Source of the DNA: Chryseobacterium vrystaatense
GTDB lineage: Bacteria; Bacteroidota; Bacteroidia; Flavobacteriales; Weeksellaceae
Direction: 5' to 3'
NCBI RefSeq assembly: GCF_000737765.1
Contig: NZ_JPRI01000002.1
Span: 310,001 to 374,000 of the forward strand
DNA: 64,000 bases
Both the position numbers and the translations under genes were made by a program. Below are positions 52,647 through 61,654 of the stretch, in pieces (position 1 is the first letter of the stretch; each line of letters opens with the position of its first letter). Below the pieces are notes generated by a model. It did not search any database. It saw only the letters and a program-made list of their open reading frames with translations, and had not been told where the DNA came from.

Positions 52647-53441
52647 ATGTCTTTATACCAAAAAATTGCAGAAAAACTACAATATATAAGTCCGGGTTTT
52701 TACAAGAAAAGATATTTTAAGAATTTAAACAGTCTTACAAAAGATAATTTCTCGGCAAGAAATGTAGAACCGGAACTGGTATGGATCAAAGATTACCTTC
52801 CAAAAAACGCTGTAATACTTGATATTGGGGCTAACGTGGGAACTTTTCTCTATCAATTGGAGAACAAGCTGAATCACGAAAACATTTACGGTTTTGAGCC
52901 GAACAAAAAGCTCTACCGACGCCTGAAAAGGCTTTTCCCAAGGATGAGAATACTTCCTTTAGCTCTTTCCGACGAAAACACGATCGCTGAATTTAAGGTT
53001 CCGATCATTAACGGCAGGCTGATTGCTTCCCGTGGAACTTTAAACACATCATATAAAGAAAAGGGTGAAGAGAAAAGCTATACTGAAAAGGTAAAAGTGA
53101 TCAAACTTGACGAATGGGCTGCTATTGAGCACTTCGACAGGCTTGATTTCATCAAAATAGATGTAGAAGGAAATGAAATGAAAACCCTTTCCGGTGCTAA
53201 AGAAATCATTAAACAGTTCCTTCCGACATTAATGGTGGAAATGGAACAGAGACACCATGATAATCCCATCTGGAATGATATTTCTGAAGTAAAAAACTGG
53301 GGGTACGAAGCACAGTATCTTAACCGTGACCGTTTTAAGCTGGAACTTTTAACGGAAGAGATTTTACTGGACAACACAAACGACGAAAAAAACAAAACCA
53401 GCTATATCAATAATATTATTTTTACGCCAAAAAACCATTAA
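52647..53441 (+). CDS. FkbM-family methyltransferase
   Basis: 264 residues from the ATG at 52647, which has AAGG just before it. The SAM-binding loop is VILDIGANVGTFLYQLEN, and FIKIDVEGNEMKTLSGA is the FkbM signature. Members O-methylate sugars or other small metabolites in surface glycan and antibiotic pathways. Neighbouring flippase and glycosyltransferases favour a sugar of the surface polysaccharide. The flippase starts 9 bp downstream. Confidence 0.9.
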   Translation: MSLYQKIAEKLQYISPGFYKKRYFKNLNSLTKDNFSARNVEPELVWIKDYLPKNAVILDIGANVGTFLYQLENKLNHENIYGFEPNKKLYRRLKRLFPRMRILPLALSDENTIAEFKVPIINGRLIASRGTLNTSYKEKGEEKSYTEKVKVIKLDEWAAIEHFDRLDFIKIDVEGNEMKTLSGAKEIIKQFLPTLMVEMEQRHHDNPIWNDISEVKNWGYEAQYLNRDRFKLELLTEEILLDNTNDEKNKTSYINNIIFTPKNH

Positions 53442-53450
53442 AAAAACATT

Positions 53451-54929
53451 ATGAGTGTAGTAGCGAGACAGGGCTTCAAATATTCCATCATAGGTTATAT
53501 TGGTTTTCTGCTGGGTACCATATCCGCGATTTTTATTTTTCCGTACAATTTTGAATTTTATGGAAAGCTCCGTTATATTCTTCCTACTGCAGAAATGCTT
53601 GTCCCTTTTGTCGTACTGGGCATTTCTTATTCGAATGTAAAGTTTTTTCAAAAGGTAGAAAAAGACGGTAAAAAGCAGAATATGCTTTCGCTGTCGCTGC
53701 TTATGGTTTTTATTAATTTTATCATTTTTACGGGCGTATTTTTTATACTCCCCTATTTTTTTCCAAAATTTCAACATACGGAAGCCTGGAAGCTTAAGGA
53801 GATGATACTTCCACTGATTCTTATTCTTTCTTTCTGTGCCATTTTCAACAAATATACCTCCAATTACAAAAGAATTGTAGTTTCCAATATTTTTGACAAT
53901 CTTTTTCCTAAAATAGCCAACCTGGGTGCTTTCTGTCTGTCTGCTTATTTCATGTTTTCTCAGCAAACAGCATTCGCTTTCTTTTTCGGAATATTTGCTT
54001 TAATGCTGTGTGGATATATTTATTACACCAACAAACTTGAAAAGATACAGCCGGATTTTAATACCGATTATTTCAAGAAGGATAATTTCTGGAAAGAGTT
54101 TTTCAATTACAGTTTTTTTGGATTCCTTGGAACTTTCGGGAACTATCTGGCGATCAACAGTTTTATGATCGGTGAGTTTATGGGGATGGAAGAAGTTGGA
54201 ATCTACTCAGTTCTGTATGCTTTGATCTCACTGATCTCAGTTCCACAGCTGGGACTGTTTAATATTTCTGCCCCTATCATCAGTAAAACATTGGCAGAAG
54301 GTAATATGGAGGAACTTGACCGATTTCACAAAAAGACGTCTCTGTCTTTATATTTCCTGGGTGCTGTCCTGTTTTCCTGCATTATGGTAGGTTTTCCTTA
54401 TCTGACGGAGTTTATGCCAAAAAACGGAACTATGCTCAGGGAATACGAACCTGTGGTATGGATCTGGGGATCTGCCGTACTGATTGACCTGGCAACAGGA
54501 TTTAACGGGAATATTATTTCGCTTTCAAAATATTACAGATTCAATATTCTGATCATGCTTCTTCTGGCAGGGCTTACTGTAGGACTGAACTATTACTTTA
54601 TTAAAAATACGGATCTGAAACTGATCGGGATTGCTTTGTCTACAGCTATTTCTCTTACCACTTACAATGTGATCAAAATCGCTTTCAATTATTTTGTCTT
54701 CAAAGTATCTCCCCTTACGATTGAAATGATTTTTGTTTCTATTATCTGTACCTTAGCCATCACAGTTGCGATAGTGCTTCCTAATTTCAGCAATAATCTT
54801 ATCAATCTTTTTTATAAACCGGCCGTTGTGCTGATATTGATCTATATCGGAAATCATTTCACCAAGGTATTCCCACTCGAGGATTATCTGAATGCAAAAT
54901 TTTTTAAAAGTATTTTGAAATTTAAGTAG
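53451..54929 (+). CDS. Polysaccharide flippase (MOP/Wzx-like)
   Basis: 492 residues with about 12-14 hydrophobic helices from YSIIGYIGFLLGTISAIFIF to VVLILIYIGNHF. Family features are the RQGFKYSIIGYIGF start and the LINSFMIGEFMGMEEVGIYS segment, seen as LAINSFMIGEF. It would move lipid-linked oligosaccharide across the inner membrane. The 3' end overlaps by 8 bp with a convergent glycosyltransferase gene. The long antisense frame at 53364-53966 is an artefact of codon use. Confidence 0.9.
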   Translation: MSVVARQGFKYSIIGYIGFLLGTISAIFIFPYNFEFYGKLRYILPTAEMLVPFVVLGISYSNVKFFQKVEKDGKKQNMLSLSLLMVFINFIIFTGVFFILPYFFPKFQHTEAWKLKEMILPLILILSFCAIFNKYTSNYKRIVVSNIFDNLFPKIANLGAFCLSAYFMFSQQTAFAFFFGIFALMLCGYIYYTNKLEKIQPDFNTDYFKKDNFWKEFFNYSFFGFLGTFGNYLAINSFMIGEFMGMEEVGIYSVLYALISLISVPQLGLFNISAPIISKTLAEGNMEELDRFHKKTSLSLYFLGAVLFSCIMVGFPYLTEFMPKNGTMLREYEPVVWIWGSAVLIDLATGFNGNIISLSKYYRFNILIMLLLAGLTVGLNYYFIKNTDLKLIGIALSTAISLTTYNVIKIAFNYFVFKVSPLTIEMIFVSIICTLAITVAIVLPNFSNNLINLFYKPAVVLILIYIGNHFTKVFPLEDYLNAKFFKSILKFK

Positions 54930-55968
54930 GTATCAAACCCGAAAGAACATCTTCAAGCTTTTTCAGAACTGTCTTTTTATTGTAATCTTTCTGGAAATCG
55001 AAACGGGTCTTTTTAAGCTCTTTAAACTGCTCTAAAACATTTTCCCTCTCAGGAATAATAAATTCTAATCCCGAAGAGTAATCATGCGGAAAAACAGCTA
55101 TTTTGCCATATTTGATCGCATCTCCCAGGTTTCCTGTCATTTTTGTATGACCATAAACTTCTTCTCTGCTGAAAAATTCTGTTTTCTGCTGAATAGGACA
55201 CCATAAAACATCTGCTTTCTGCATTCCTTTTTCGAAGTCAGTGTTTGACACCCTGTCAGAAAAATACTGGAAAGATACATTTTCGGGAAGTGTTCGTGAG
55301 AGTTTTTCAAGCTGTTTCAACTCGCTGTCTTTAGCTTTCCCCAGAAATATGAACTCACATTTTTCGTCGGTTTTTAAATGCTTTATTATTTTAAAAACAT
55401 GCTGGTAATCTCTCCTCTTTTGAGAAACTCCTCCGGGAATCACAACGGTAAGGCTGCTGTTTTCGGGTTTTTCAAAATTTTCGCTGTAAAAAACGGGTAG
55501 AAATTTATAAATATCTGATGAGATTTCTTCATCCAGCACCAACAGACTTTTAGCATTCCGGTACGCTTTTGAAGTATAAAATAAGCCTTCTTTCCACCAA
55601 AGTTTTAATCTGTAAATTACATCTCCTTTGAAGATACTTTTCATCAGAGAAGCCTTTGATGCTATTGAAAAATTGATATTATGAACTATGACAGATGCAT
55701 TATATTTTTGAACCAATGCATGAAAAGTGTTGAAATAACGGTGAACAGTTCCAATGATCACCAGGTCATATTTTTTTGACTTTAACTGTTCCATGATCAT
55801 AGAACTATCGGATAAAAATACCGCTTCTCCCTTCTCTTCAACCTGATCTTTGATCTTTTTGGAAAAATAATAGTCTACGCTAAAGTCAGAAGAATCCTTC
55901 ATGATACTCATGAAAGCCTGCGCAATCTCTGCATGGGTGTCTATTTCTATGTAGGCTATTTTTTTCAA
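54922..55968 (-). CDS. Glycosyltransferase (GT-B-like), TTG start
   Basis: 348 residues. The first half has a Rossmann-like start (IAYIEIDTHAEIAQAFMSIM, YDLVIIGTVHRYF), and the second half has VVIPGGVSQKRRDY, FIFLGKAKD and ADVLWCPIQQ...GHTKMTGNLGDAIKYG, the GT4-like donor region. The frame has no upstream ATG. It begins at TTG, immediately preceded by an in-frame TAA and a heptamer array. It overlaps the flippase by 8 bp tail to tail. Sugar specificity unknown. Confidence 0.75.
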   Translation of the reverse strand: MKKIAYIEIDTHAEIAQAFMSIMKDSSDFSVDYYFSKKIKDQVEEKGEAVFLSDSSMIMEQLKSKKYDLVIIGTVHRYFNTFHALVQKYNASVIVHNINFSIASKASLMKSIFKGDVIYRLKLWWKEGLFYTSKAYRNAKSLLVLDEEISSDIYKFLPVFYSENFEKPENSSLTVVIPGGVSQKRRDYQHVFKIIKHLKTDEKCEFIFLGKAKDSELKQLEKLSRTLPENVSFQYFSDRVSNTDFEKGMQKADVLWCPIQQKTEFFSREEVYGHTKMTGNLGDAIKYGKIAVFPHDYSSGLEFIIPERENVLEQFKELKKTRFDFQKDYNKKTVLKKLEDVLSGLIPT

Positions 55969-55999
55969 TTACGGGTTACGGGTTACGGGTTACGGGTTA
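55969..55999. repeat. (TTACGGG)4 heptamer array abutting a start codon
   Basis: Four perfect copies of TTACGGG plus TTA lie directly upstream of the TTG start of the glycosyltransferase, between it and the next gene. The adenine of the array meets the start codon without a spacer. Copy-number change would shift promoter or leader spacing by 7 bp per unit. Confidence 0.9.
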
Positions 56000-56039
56000 A
56001 CAAAGGTAAACTGTTTGGTTAAATCTTCAAGTTTTCTGA

Positions 56040-56894
56040 TTACATTTTAAGCCATTTTTTCTTCAGCATTTTCCAACGCTGACCGTTGATGACTTTCTGC
56101 TCGTCTTTTGAAATTTTCAGTTCCAGCTTTTCTTTTTTGCACGTTTCGTAAGCTTTGATAATGTCAAAGAAAAAAGAGATTGATCTACTCTTTGCAGCTT
56201 CTTTTGAAGAGGCGATATAAGCCAGAAATCTATTAAGTCCCAAAAAATAAAAATATCTGCCGTAATAATCTGCAGGCCTAATGGTATAATCTGTTCCTTT
56301 CACTTTAATCAGTTTTACATGAAGCTCAGGAAGAACAATTTCTTTCCACCCCAGATTTGTCAACAGAATGGAATCTATATTATCCCATCCCAATGTTTCT
56401 CTTACTCCCCCCATTTGTACAAAACATTCTTTTCGGTAGGCTTTCATCGGACCTCTTACATGATGTTTATTAGAATTCCCTTCATATATCCACTGTCCAT
56501 CTTTTTCTACGTACAGCAGCCCTCCAACAAGTCCGTATCTGGAGTGATCTTTAAAAGCTGTTTCTACTGTTTCCAGATAATTTTCCGGAAGAATAATGTC
56601 GGCGTCAAACTTACAGATAACATCAAATTCATTGATGTTCTGGGTCTTCAGTCCATTTTTAAAAGCATTTACGACTTTGGAACCTGGCTGATGAGCAGAT
56701 TTTTGAAGATTTACGGTTGCAAAACGGGAATCGTGATCTGTATATTTTCTGATCACATCCTCTGTTCCATCTGTAGAACCGTCATTAACCACCACAGTTC
56801 TGAAATCTTTAAAACTTTGCTGTTGTAAAGAATCCAGTGTGAATGGAAGATTTTCTTCCTCGTTATGTGCAGGAATTATGATTAAAAACCTCAC
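56040..56894 (-). CDS. Family 2 glycosyltransferase
   Basis: 284 residues. The GT-A start is FLIIIPAHNEEENLPFTLDSL, then VVNDGSTDGTEDVI, and the DxD-like CKFDADIILPENY metal motif is at about 93-106. HVRGPMKAYRKECF and LGWDNIDSILL complete the family pattern. It probably adds a sugar to a lipid carrier or protein glycan. It is transcribed towards the other glycosyltransferase gene, 71 bp away. Confidence 0.92.
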   Translation of the reverse strand: MRFLIIIPAHNEEENLPFTLDSLQQQSFKDFRTVVVNDGSTDGTEDVIRKYTDHDSRFATVNLQKSAHQPGSKVVNAFKNGLKTQNINEFDVICKFDADIILPENYLETVETAFKDHSRYGLVGGLLYVEKDGQWIYEGNSNKHHVRGPMKAYRKECFVQMGGVRETLGWDNIDSILLTNLGWKEIVLPELHVKLIKVKGTDYTIRPADYYGRYFYFLGLNRFLAYIASSKEAAKSRSISFFFDIIKAYETCKKEKLELKISKDEQKVINGQRWKMLKKKWLKM

Positions 56895-56896
56895 GT

Positions 56897-57000
56897 TTTA
56901 AAATTATGAGTGATGAATAAGTTGGTAATGATAATAAATGATAAGTGATAAATTACTGACCTTCAGTCATCATCCATCACTTATCACTGACCATTTGTAA
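56897..57000. repeat. Degenerate heptanucleotide array with inverted second half
   Basis: Read from about 56900 it divides into fifteen 7-mers (aattatg, agtgatg, aataagt, gataata, aatgata, agtgata ... atccatc, acttatc, actgacc). The units of the second half are the reverse complement of the first half's (AGTGATAAGTGAT-like against ATCACTTATCACT), so the transcript can fold back. It fills the gap between the glycosyltransferase gene's start and aspA's end. Confidence 0.65.
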
Positions 57001-57006
57001 TGGGTT

Positions 57007-58407
57007 CTATTTGTTATGCGGTTTCAGCATATTTTTAGGATCAAGAATTTCATCTAATTTTTCCTGAGAAAGAATACCTTTCTCCAAAACAAGATTGTAA
57101 ACGCTGTTTCCGGTTTCCAGAGCTTCTTTTGCAATCTCTGTAGACTTTTTGTATCCAATGTACGGATTTAGTGCCGTCACAATTCCGATGCTGTGTTTTA
57201 CCATATTCAGACAGATCTCTTTGTTTGCAGTAATGCCCACTATACATTTTTCACGAAGAGTATCTAATGCATTGCAAAGGAAATTGATGTTTTCCATGAT
57301 TGCATGAGAAAGTACCGGTTCCATCACATTCAACTGCAATTGTCCTGCTTCTGCGGCAAAGGTCACGGTAAGATCATTTCCAAAGACTTTAAAACAAACC
57401 TGATTCACCACTTCCGGAATAACAGGGTTTACTTTTCCTGGCATAATGGATGATCCCGGCTGCATTGGCGGCAGATTGATTTCAAATAGCCCTGCTCTTG
57501 GACCTGAAGAAAGTAATCTCAGATCATTACAGATCTTAGAAAGCTTTACAGCAAGACGCTTTGTGGCGGAAGAATAGATCACATATGATCCTGTATCCGG
57601 TGTTGCTTCAACAAGATTGGGTGCGGAAATAACCGGAAAACCGGTGATCTGAGCCAGGTTTTTTGCACAAAGAGTTGCATAACCTACCGGAGCATTCAAT
57701 CCTGTACCGATAGCTGTAGCCCCCATGTTGACCTCTACAAATAGATTGGCATTATTATTTAATTTAGAAATATCTTCTTCCAAAGTAGCAGCGTAGGCTT
57801 CAAACTCCTGTCCCAAGGTCATTGGAACAGCATCCTGAAGTTGCGTACGACCCATTTTGATGACGTCATTAAATTCATTTCCCTTTGCACGGAAAGCTTC
57901 AACAATTTTCTCAAGCCTGTCAACAAGTCCAATATTCATATGAAGTAATCCCATTTTGATCGCTGTAGGATATGCATCATTGGTAGACTGGGAAAGGTTG
58001 ATATGGTCATTTGGTGAACAAAACTCGTACTCGCCTTTATTTTTTCCTAATTTTTCTAATACGATATTGGCAATAACTTCGTTTGCATTCATATTGATTG
58101 AAGTTCCGGCTCCTCCCTGGATCATATCCACAGGAAACTGCTCGTGATACTTCCCTGCTACTATTTCATCGCAGGCTTCTGCTATTTTGAAATAAAGGTT
58201 TTCATCAAGCAACCCTAATTCATAATTGGTTTTTGCTGCTGCTTTTTTTACAAAAGCCAAACCTTTGATAAAGTCCGGATAGGAAGACAGAAGCTGTCCT
58301 GAGATCTTAAAGTTGTCGATCGCTCTCTGCGTCTGTACCCCGTAATAAGCGTTTGCAGGCACATTCAATTCGCCTAACAGATCGCTCTCTTTTCTGAAAT
58401 TTTCCAT
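57007..58407 (-). CDS. aspA: Aspartate ammonia-lyase
   Basis: 466 residues from the ATG at 58407; the frame extends 13 codons upstream in AT-rich DNA without family match. The fumarase/aspartase signature is GSSIMPGKVNPV; other core motifs are SQSTNDAYPTA, GRTQLQDAVPMTLGQEF and TALNPYIGYKKSTEIAKEA. The enzyme deaminates aspartate to fumarate and ammonia in the cytoplasm. The short form of residues around the signature agrees with aspartase rather than fumarase (T-rich TGSYVIYSS segment). It stands alone, after a terminator from the amidase gene. Confidence 0.93.
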   Translation of the reverse strand: MENFRKESDLLGELNVPANAYYGVQTQRAIDNFKISGQLLSSYPDFIKGLAFVKKAAAKTNYELGLLDENLYFKIAEACDEIVAGKYHEQFPVDMIQGGAGTSINMNANEVIANIVLEKLGKNKGEYEFCSPNDHINLSQSTNDAYPTAIKMGLLHMNIGLVDRLEKIVEAFRAKGNEFNDVIKMGRTQLQDAVPMTLGQEFEAYAATLEEDISKLNNNANLFVEVNMGATAIGTGLNAPVGYATLCAKNLAQITGFPVISAPNLVEATPDTGSYVIYSSATKRLAVKLSKICNDLRLLSSGPRAGLFEINLPPMQPGSSIMPGKVNPVIPEVVNQVCFKVFGNDLTVTFAAEAGQLQLNVMEPVLSHAIMENINFLCNALDTLREKCIVGITANKEICLNMVKHSIGIVTALNPYIGYKKSTEIAKEALETGNSVYNLVLEKGILSQEKLDEILDPKNMLKPHNK

Positions 58408-58445
58408 TACAGATGTTTTAACTGTTTTTATTTTTAAATATAGCA

Positions 58446-58471
58446 AAAACGCATCTTAACCGATGCGTTTT
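58446..58471 (-). terminator. Terminator of the amidase gene
   Basis: AAAACGCATC-ggttaa-GATGCGTTTT, a perfect 10-bp stem 7 bp after the amidase stop, followed on the minus strand by TTGCTATATTT. It may also contain the beginning of the aspA promoter. Confidence 0.8.
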
Positions 58472-58477
58472 AATTTT

Positions 58478-59503
58478 TTATTTCGCTGGATATTTTTGAT
58501 TTAAAGCCTGGAGGATCGCCCATGTTTCGGCGTCCATGATTCCGTCATAATTCTGAGGACGGAAATGATACTGGAAGGCTTCGATTGTTTTCTTTGTCGC
58601 ATCATCCCATTTTCCGCTTAAATCCAAATAGTATCCGAATTTCTGCAAGGTAGTCTGAACAAGGTAAATAAACGACGGATCTACATATCTTACTGAAAAA
58701 TCTGCCTGTGCCAATGTCAGGAAGTTCTGCTTTGCTGTTTCGTCATACCACATTCCAAGCTGGTATTGATCATAAAGTTTTTTCCACGGAAACATAGGTC
58801 CCGGATCCTGTTTTCTTGTAGGTGCAATATCTGAATGAGCAAGTACATTTGTTGCAGGAATCTGATATCTGATAACGATATCTTTAGCCAGTGCCGCCAC
58901 TTTCTTTATCTGATCATCACTGAATTCTGCAAATATTTTTTTTCCGGCAGCATCTGATTTATATCCTGTATTAACAATTTCAATTCCGATTGAGGTATCG
59001 TTAAGATTTTTATCATTTCTCCACGCACTAACTCCTGCATGATAAGAACGTTTATTCTCATCGACCAACTGATAGATCTCATTATCTCCTGTATTATTAA
59101 CTAAGTAATGAGCACTTACCCCCTGCTGGGTAAGAACAGTAATGGATGTGTCGTCAGGAAGTGCTGTATAATGCAATATAAGATAACGCTGTCTGAAGTT
59201 CTGCGCAATGGAAGGAAAATAGGTTTTTACTACTTTATATCCTAAAGGTTTTGCTGATACTATGGAACCGTAACTTGCAGTATTATCATTTTTTGCCGGG
59301 TCTGCCAGATTGGTGGTAAAAAACTCCACACCGTGGTCGTTGGTAATTTTAGGTTTTTGCGTTTCGGCAACCGAAGTTTTAACTGCGGGTTTTGCCTGTG
59401 ATACCGGGGTTTTCGGCTTGTATGTATTTTTTTTTACATTTTGTTGGGAAGTACATGAAAAAACAAAAGTACTTAATCCGATGATATATAATGTCTTACG
59501 CAT
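58478..59503 (-). CDS. Lipoprotein N-acetylmuramoyl-L-alanine amidase (AmiD/Ami_2)
   Basis: 341 residues. The lipobox ends at Cys17 (TFVFS-C). A low-complexity linker reaches about residue 60. The amidase_2 domain, about 105-255, has zinc ligands in LILHYTALPDD and AHSDIAPTRKQDPGPMFPW. A PG_binding_1 domain at about 275-335 closes it (LQKFGYYLDLSGKWDDATKKTIEAF, in part). It hydrolyses the amide between muramic acid and the stem peptide, here on the outer membrane, for turnover or recycling. Confidence 0.93.
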   Translation of the reverse strand: MRKTLYIIGLSTFVFSCTSQQNVKKNTYKPKTPVSQAKPAVKTSVAETQKPKITNDHGVEFFTTNLADPAKNDNTASYGSIVSAKPLGYKVVKTYFPSIAQNFRQRYLILHYTALPDDTSITVLTQQGVSAHYLVNNTGDNEIYQLVDENKRSYHAGVSAWRNDKNLNDTSIGIEIVNTGYKSDAAGKKIFAEFSDDQIKKVAALAKDIVIRYQIPATNVLAHSDIAPTRKQDPGPMFPWKKLYDQYQLGMWYDETAKQNFLTLAQADFSVRYVDPSFIYLVQTTLQKFGYYLDLSGKWDDATKKTIEAFQYHFRPQNYDGIMDAETWAILQALNQKYPAK

Positions 59504-59562
59504 CAGTTTATTTTTTTAATCATTTATCACCTCAAAAATACGCAAATTTTTCTTGAATTTTA

Positions 59563-59594
59563 TTTGGTAAATAAAGAAATCTGTTCTATATTTG
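59563..59594 (+). promoter_or_regulatory. Promoter of the tRNA-Ser/Pro/Arg cluster
   Basis: TTTG at 59563-59566, 20-nt spacer, TATATTTG at 59587-59594. Both elements match the Bacteroidota sigma-A consensus fully. The first tRNA begins 45 bp further on. Confidence 0.85.
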
Positions 59595-59638
59595 CACTCG
59601 CAATAACGGAACAACGATCATTAAAAAATAAGAAAAAA

Positions 59639-59723
59639 GGAGGGTTGCCAGAGTGGTTAATGGAGCAGTTTGCTAAACTGTCGACGTGCAAGCGTCGCAA
59701 GGGTTCGAATCCCTTACCCTCCG
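59639..59723 (+). tRNA. tRNA-Ser (GCT)
   Basis: An 85-nt type II tRNA: acceptor GGAGGGT/ACCCTCC, discriminator G, anticodon stem-loop GCAGT-TTGCTAA-ACTGT (anticodon GCT), long variable arm (CGACGTGCAAGCGTCG) and T-arm AGGGTTCGAATCCCT. No encoded CCA. Confidence 0.95.
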
Positions 59724-59758
59724 CTATTTTTTCTTTACCTATTATATTATATTATTCT

Positions 59759-59833
59759 CGGGGCGTAGCGTAGTCCGGTCATCGCGCCTGGTTTGGGACC
59801 AGGAGGTCGCAGGTTCGAATCCTGCCGCCCCGA
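59759..59833 (+). tRNA. tRNA-Pro (TGG)
   Basis: A 75-nt cloverleaf: acceptor CGGGGCG/CGCCCCG, discriminator A, anticodon loop TTTGGGA (anticodon TGG) on stem CCTGG/CCAGG, and T-arm GCAGGTTCGAATCCTGC. The first base C is usual for tRNA-Pro. Confidence 0.95.
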
Positions 59834-59865
59834 CTGTTTTAGTAGTTTTCTCAAAATTACTTAAT

Positions 59866-59939
59866 GGGTGCGTAGCTCAGCTGGATAGAGCATCTGCCTT
59901 CTAAGCAGACGGTCTCAGGTTCGAATCCTGACGCGCTCA
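59866..59939 (+). tRNA. tRNA-Arg (TCT)
   Basis: A 74-nt cloverleaf: acceptor GGGTGCG/CGCGCTC (with G-T pairs), discriminator A, anticodon stem CTGC(C)/GCAG with loop CTTCTAA (anticodon TCT), and T-arm TCAGGTTCGAATCCTGA. Last gene of the three-tRNA cluster. Confidence 0.94.
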
Positions 59940-59942
59940 CTT

Positions 59943-59976
59943 AAAAAGACTCACAATTTTCATTGTGAGTCTTTTT
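59943..59976 (+). terminator. Terminator of the tRNA cluster
   Basis: AAAAAGACTCACAAT-tttc-ATTGTGAGTCTTTTT, a perfect 15-bp stem with a T-rich right arm and tail, three bases after the tRNA-Arg discriminator. Confidence 0.9.
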
Positions 59977-60376
59977 ATTTTACAATCGTTTCCTGATAAA
60001 ATCTACACAGAGAAAAACCAATAGTATAATCAGGACCGTTAAAGGTTCGAATTCTTTCGTACTGAATCAAAAAGACAATATATTTTTTTGTTTTATACCT
60101 TTTACCTATCTACAGATTGTAAATTTTCTTAAATCACAGATCTGCAGCTGATATTTTCAACTCACCCCTCCTCCACTTTCATGTTAACCTGTTCTCTTCA
60201 GTCCTAAAATTTAATCTTTATTCAAAAAGATCAGATGACAATTAGTCACCACTTATCTTTTGGCATTGTTTTCGTCCGTTACATAAATAATTCACACACC
60301 AGAGTAACATTATTTAGTGAAATACTACCAATTAAAGAAAACAAACGGAAATTCAGTAACCTGTAAATTCTAATTA
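59977..60376. other. 400-bp intergenic region, nothing recognised
   Basis: AT-rich non-coding DNA between the tRNA terminator and the erythromycin-esterase-like gene. I see no hairpin, repeat or full promoter that I would defend. The promoter of the rightward three-gene operon must lie here. Confidence 0.5.
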
Positions 60377-61654
60377 ATGAAGAAAATACTTTACGTTTTT
60401 ATCATTTCTGTAATTGCCCTTTTTGTCCTTAACAAAATAGTATATCAGGAAGTTCCCGACAAAAATATAAAAGAACAGCTTTCAGAAATTGAGCGGTACA
60501 AGCATCCCGTGAAAAATATCTCCATGGATTACAGGGACAACAGTGATTTGAAAATATTTGATTCTATCCTGAAGAACAATAAGATTTTAATACTGGGAGA
60601 AAATACCCATATGGACGGATCCACGTTCGAAGCCAAAAGCAGACTTATTAGATACCTCCATGAAAACCTGAATTACAATGTAGTTCTTTATGAAGCAGGA
60701 CAGTATGATACATGGATAATGAACGAAGAAATGAATTCCCACAAGCTAAGGACTTCTGCAGATTCCATCGGTGGTCTTGGACTGTTCGAATTCTGGTGGA
60801 ACGCCAAAGAAACGCAACCACTGATCCGATATTATCAAAAAACCAAAACATCCGGCACCCCCATTGAAATCGGAGGTTTTGACATCCAGTTTTCAGGAAC
60901 TATATTAGCATCCAAAAGGGGAAAGCTGCTGAAGGACTTCTTAAGCAGCAACAACGTCCATATTAATAATTTCCCCATTTTTAGCAAACACATCAACGAG
61001 CTCAATAACTTTATTCATCGAAAATATGTCAACCGGGTATTAAAAGGAAACCAAAAAAATGAACTCCTTCAAGAGATCTCCAAGCTCGAACAAACTGTTT
61101 TGAGGCTTGATAAAACTCCTGAAAACATAATGTATGCAAGATATTTCCACGACATAAAAGATAATATGACCAAAAACTGGAAATACAAACCAGGATCCAT
61201 GCCGAGTATGCAGTTCAGGGATTCTCTGATGGCCAGAAATCTTATCCATCAGATCGATTCTGTTTATAAAGACAAAAAAATTATTGTTTGGTGCGCCAAT
61301 ATTCACTCTTTTGCAGAAAGATACAGTAGAGATTATCTTCCGCTAGGTTCTTATATCAGAAATAAATACGGAACATCGTCTTATATTATTGATTTCTCGT
61401 CATATGCCCAGCGAAACGAAACAGGCAGTATCTCAGACAAACCCGGAAAATTTGCCATTGAAAATATATTTCACAAGACAAAAACTCCATATTTTTTTCT
61501 TAACCTAAGAAATATTCCCGAAAGTTCATTCCTTAAGAAGGAATTTGTATCGACCATCAACCAGAAAATAGATATGAAAAAGAACTGGAGCCGCTCTTTT
61601 GACGGAATCTTTTACATAGACATCAATAAGACTTTAACACCAATCAAGAAATAA
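60377..61654 (+). CDS. Erythromycin-esterase-like membrane-anchored protein
   Basis: 425 residues. An N-terminal hydrophobic helix (about 4-20, LYVFIISVIALFVLN) anchors or exports it. The fold matches the erythromycin-esterase superfamily: ILGENTHMDGSTFEAKSRLIRYLHE, with the active-site His after ILGEN-T, VVLYEAGQYDTW, and later KIIVWCANIHSFAERY, whose His lies in the second catalytic block. Members open macrolactones or act on uncharacterised esters. Its stop overlaps the ABC ATPase start, so it is translated with an exporter; the pair may modify and expel an antibiotic or export a product. No macrolide activity can be claimed from sequence. Confidence 0.82.
   Translation: MKKILYVFIISVIALFVLNKIVYQEVPDKNIKEQLSEIERYKHPVKNISMDYRDNSDLKIFDSILKNNKILILGENTHMDGSTFEAKSRLIRYLHENLNYNVVLYEAGQYDTWIMNEEMNSHKLRTSADSIGGLGLFEFWWNAKETQPLIRYYQKTKTSGTPIEIGGFDIQFSGTILASKRGKLLKDFLSSNNVHINNFPIFSKHINELNNFIHRKYVNRVLKGNQKNELLQEISKLEQTVLRLDKTPENIMYARYFHDIKDNMTKNWKYKPGSMPSMQFRDSLMARNLIHQIDSVYKDKKIIVWCANIHSFAERYSRDYLPLGSYIRNKYGTSSYIIDFSSYAQRNETGSISDKPGKFAIENIFHKTKTPYFFLNLRNIPESSFLKKEFVSTINQKIDMKKNWSRSFDGIFYIDINKTLTPIKK

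Noticed and set aside
53364-53966. 200-codon frame opposite the flippase and FkbM genes
   Set aside because: It is antisense to two well-supported genes, has a low-complexity composition and no domain.
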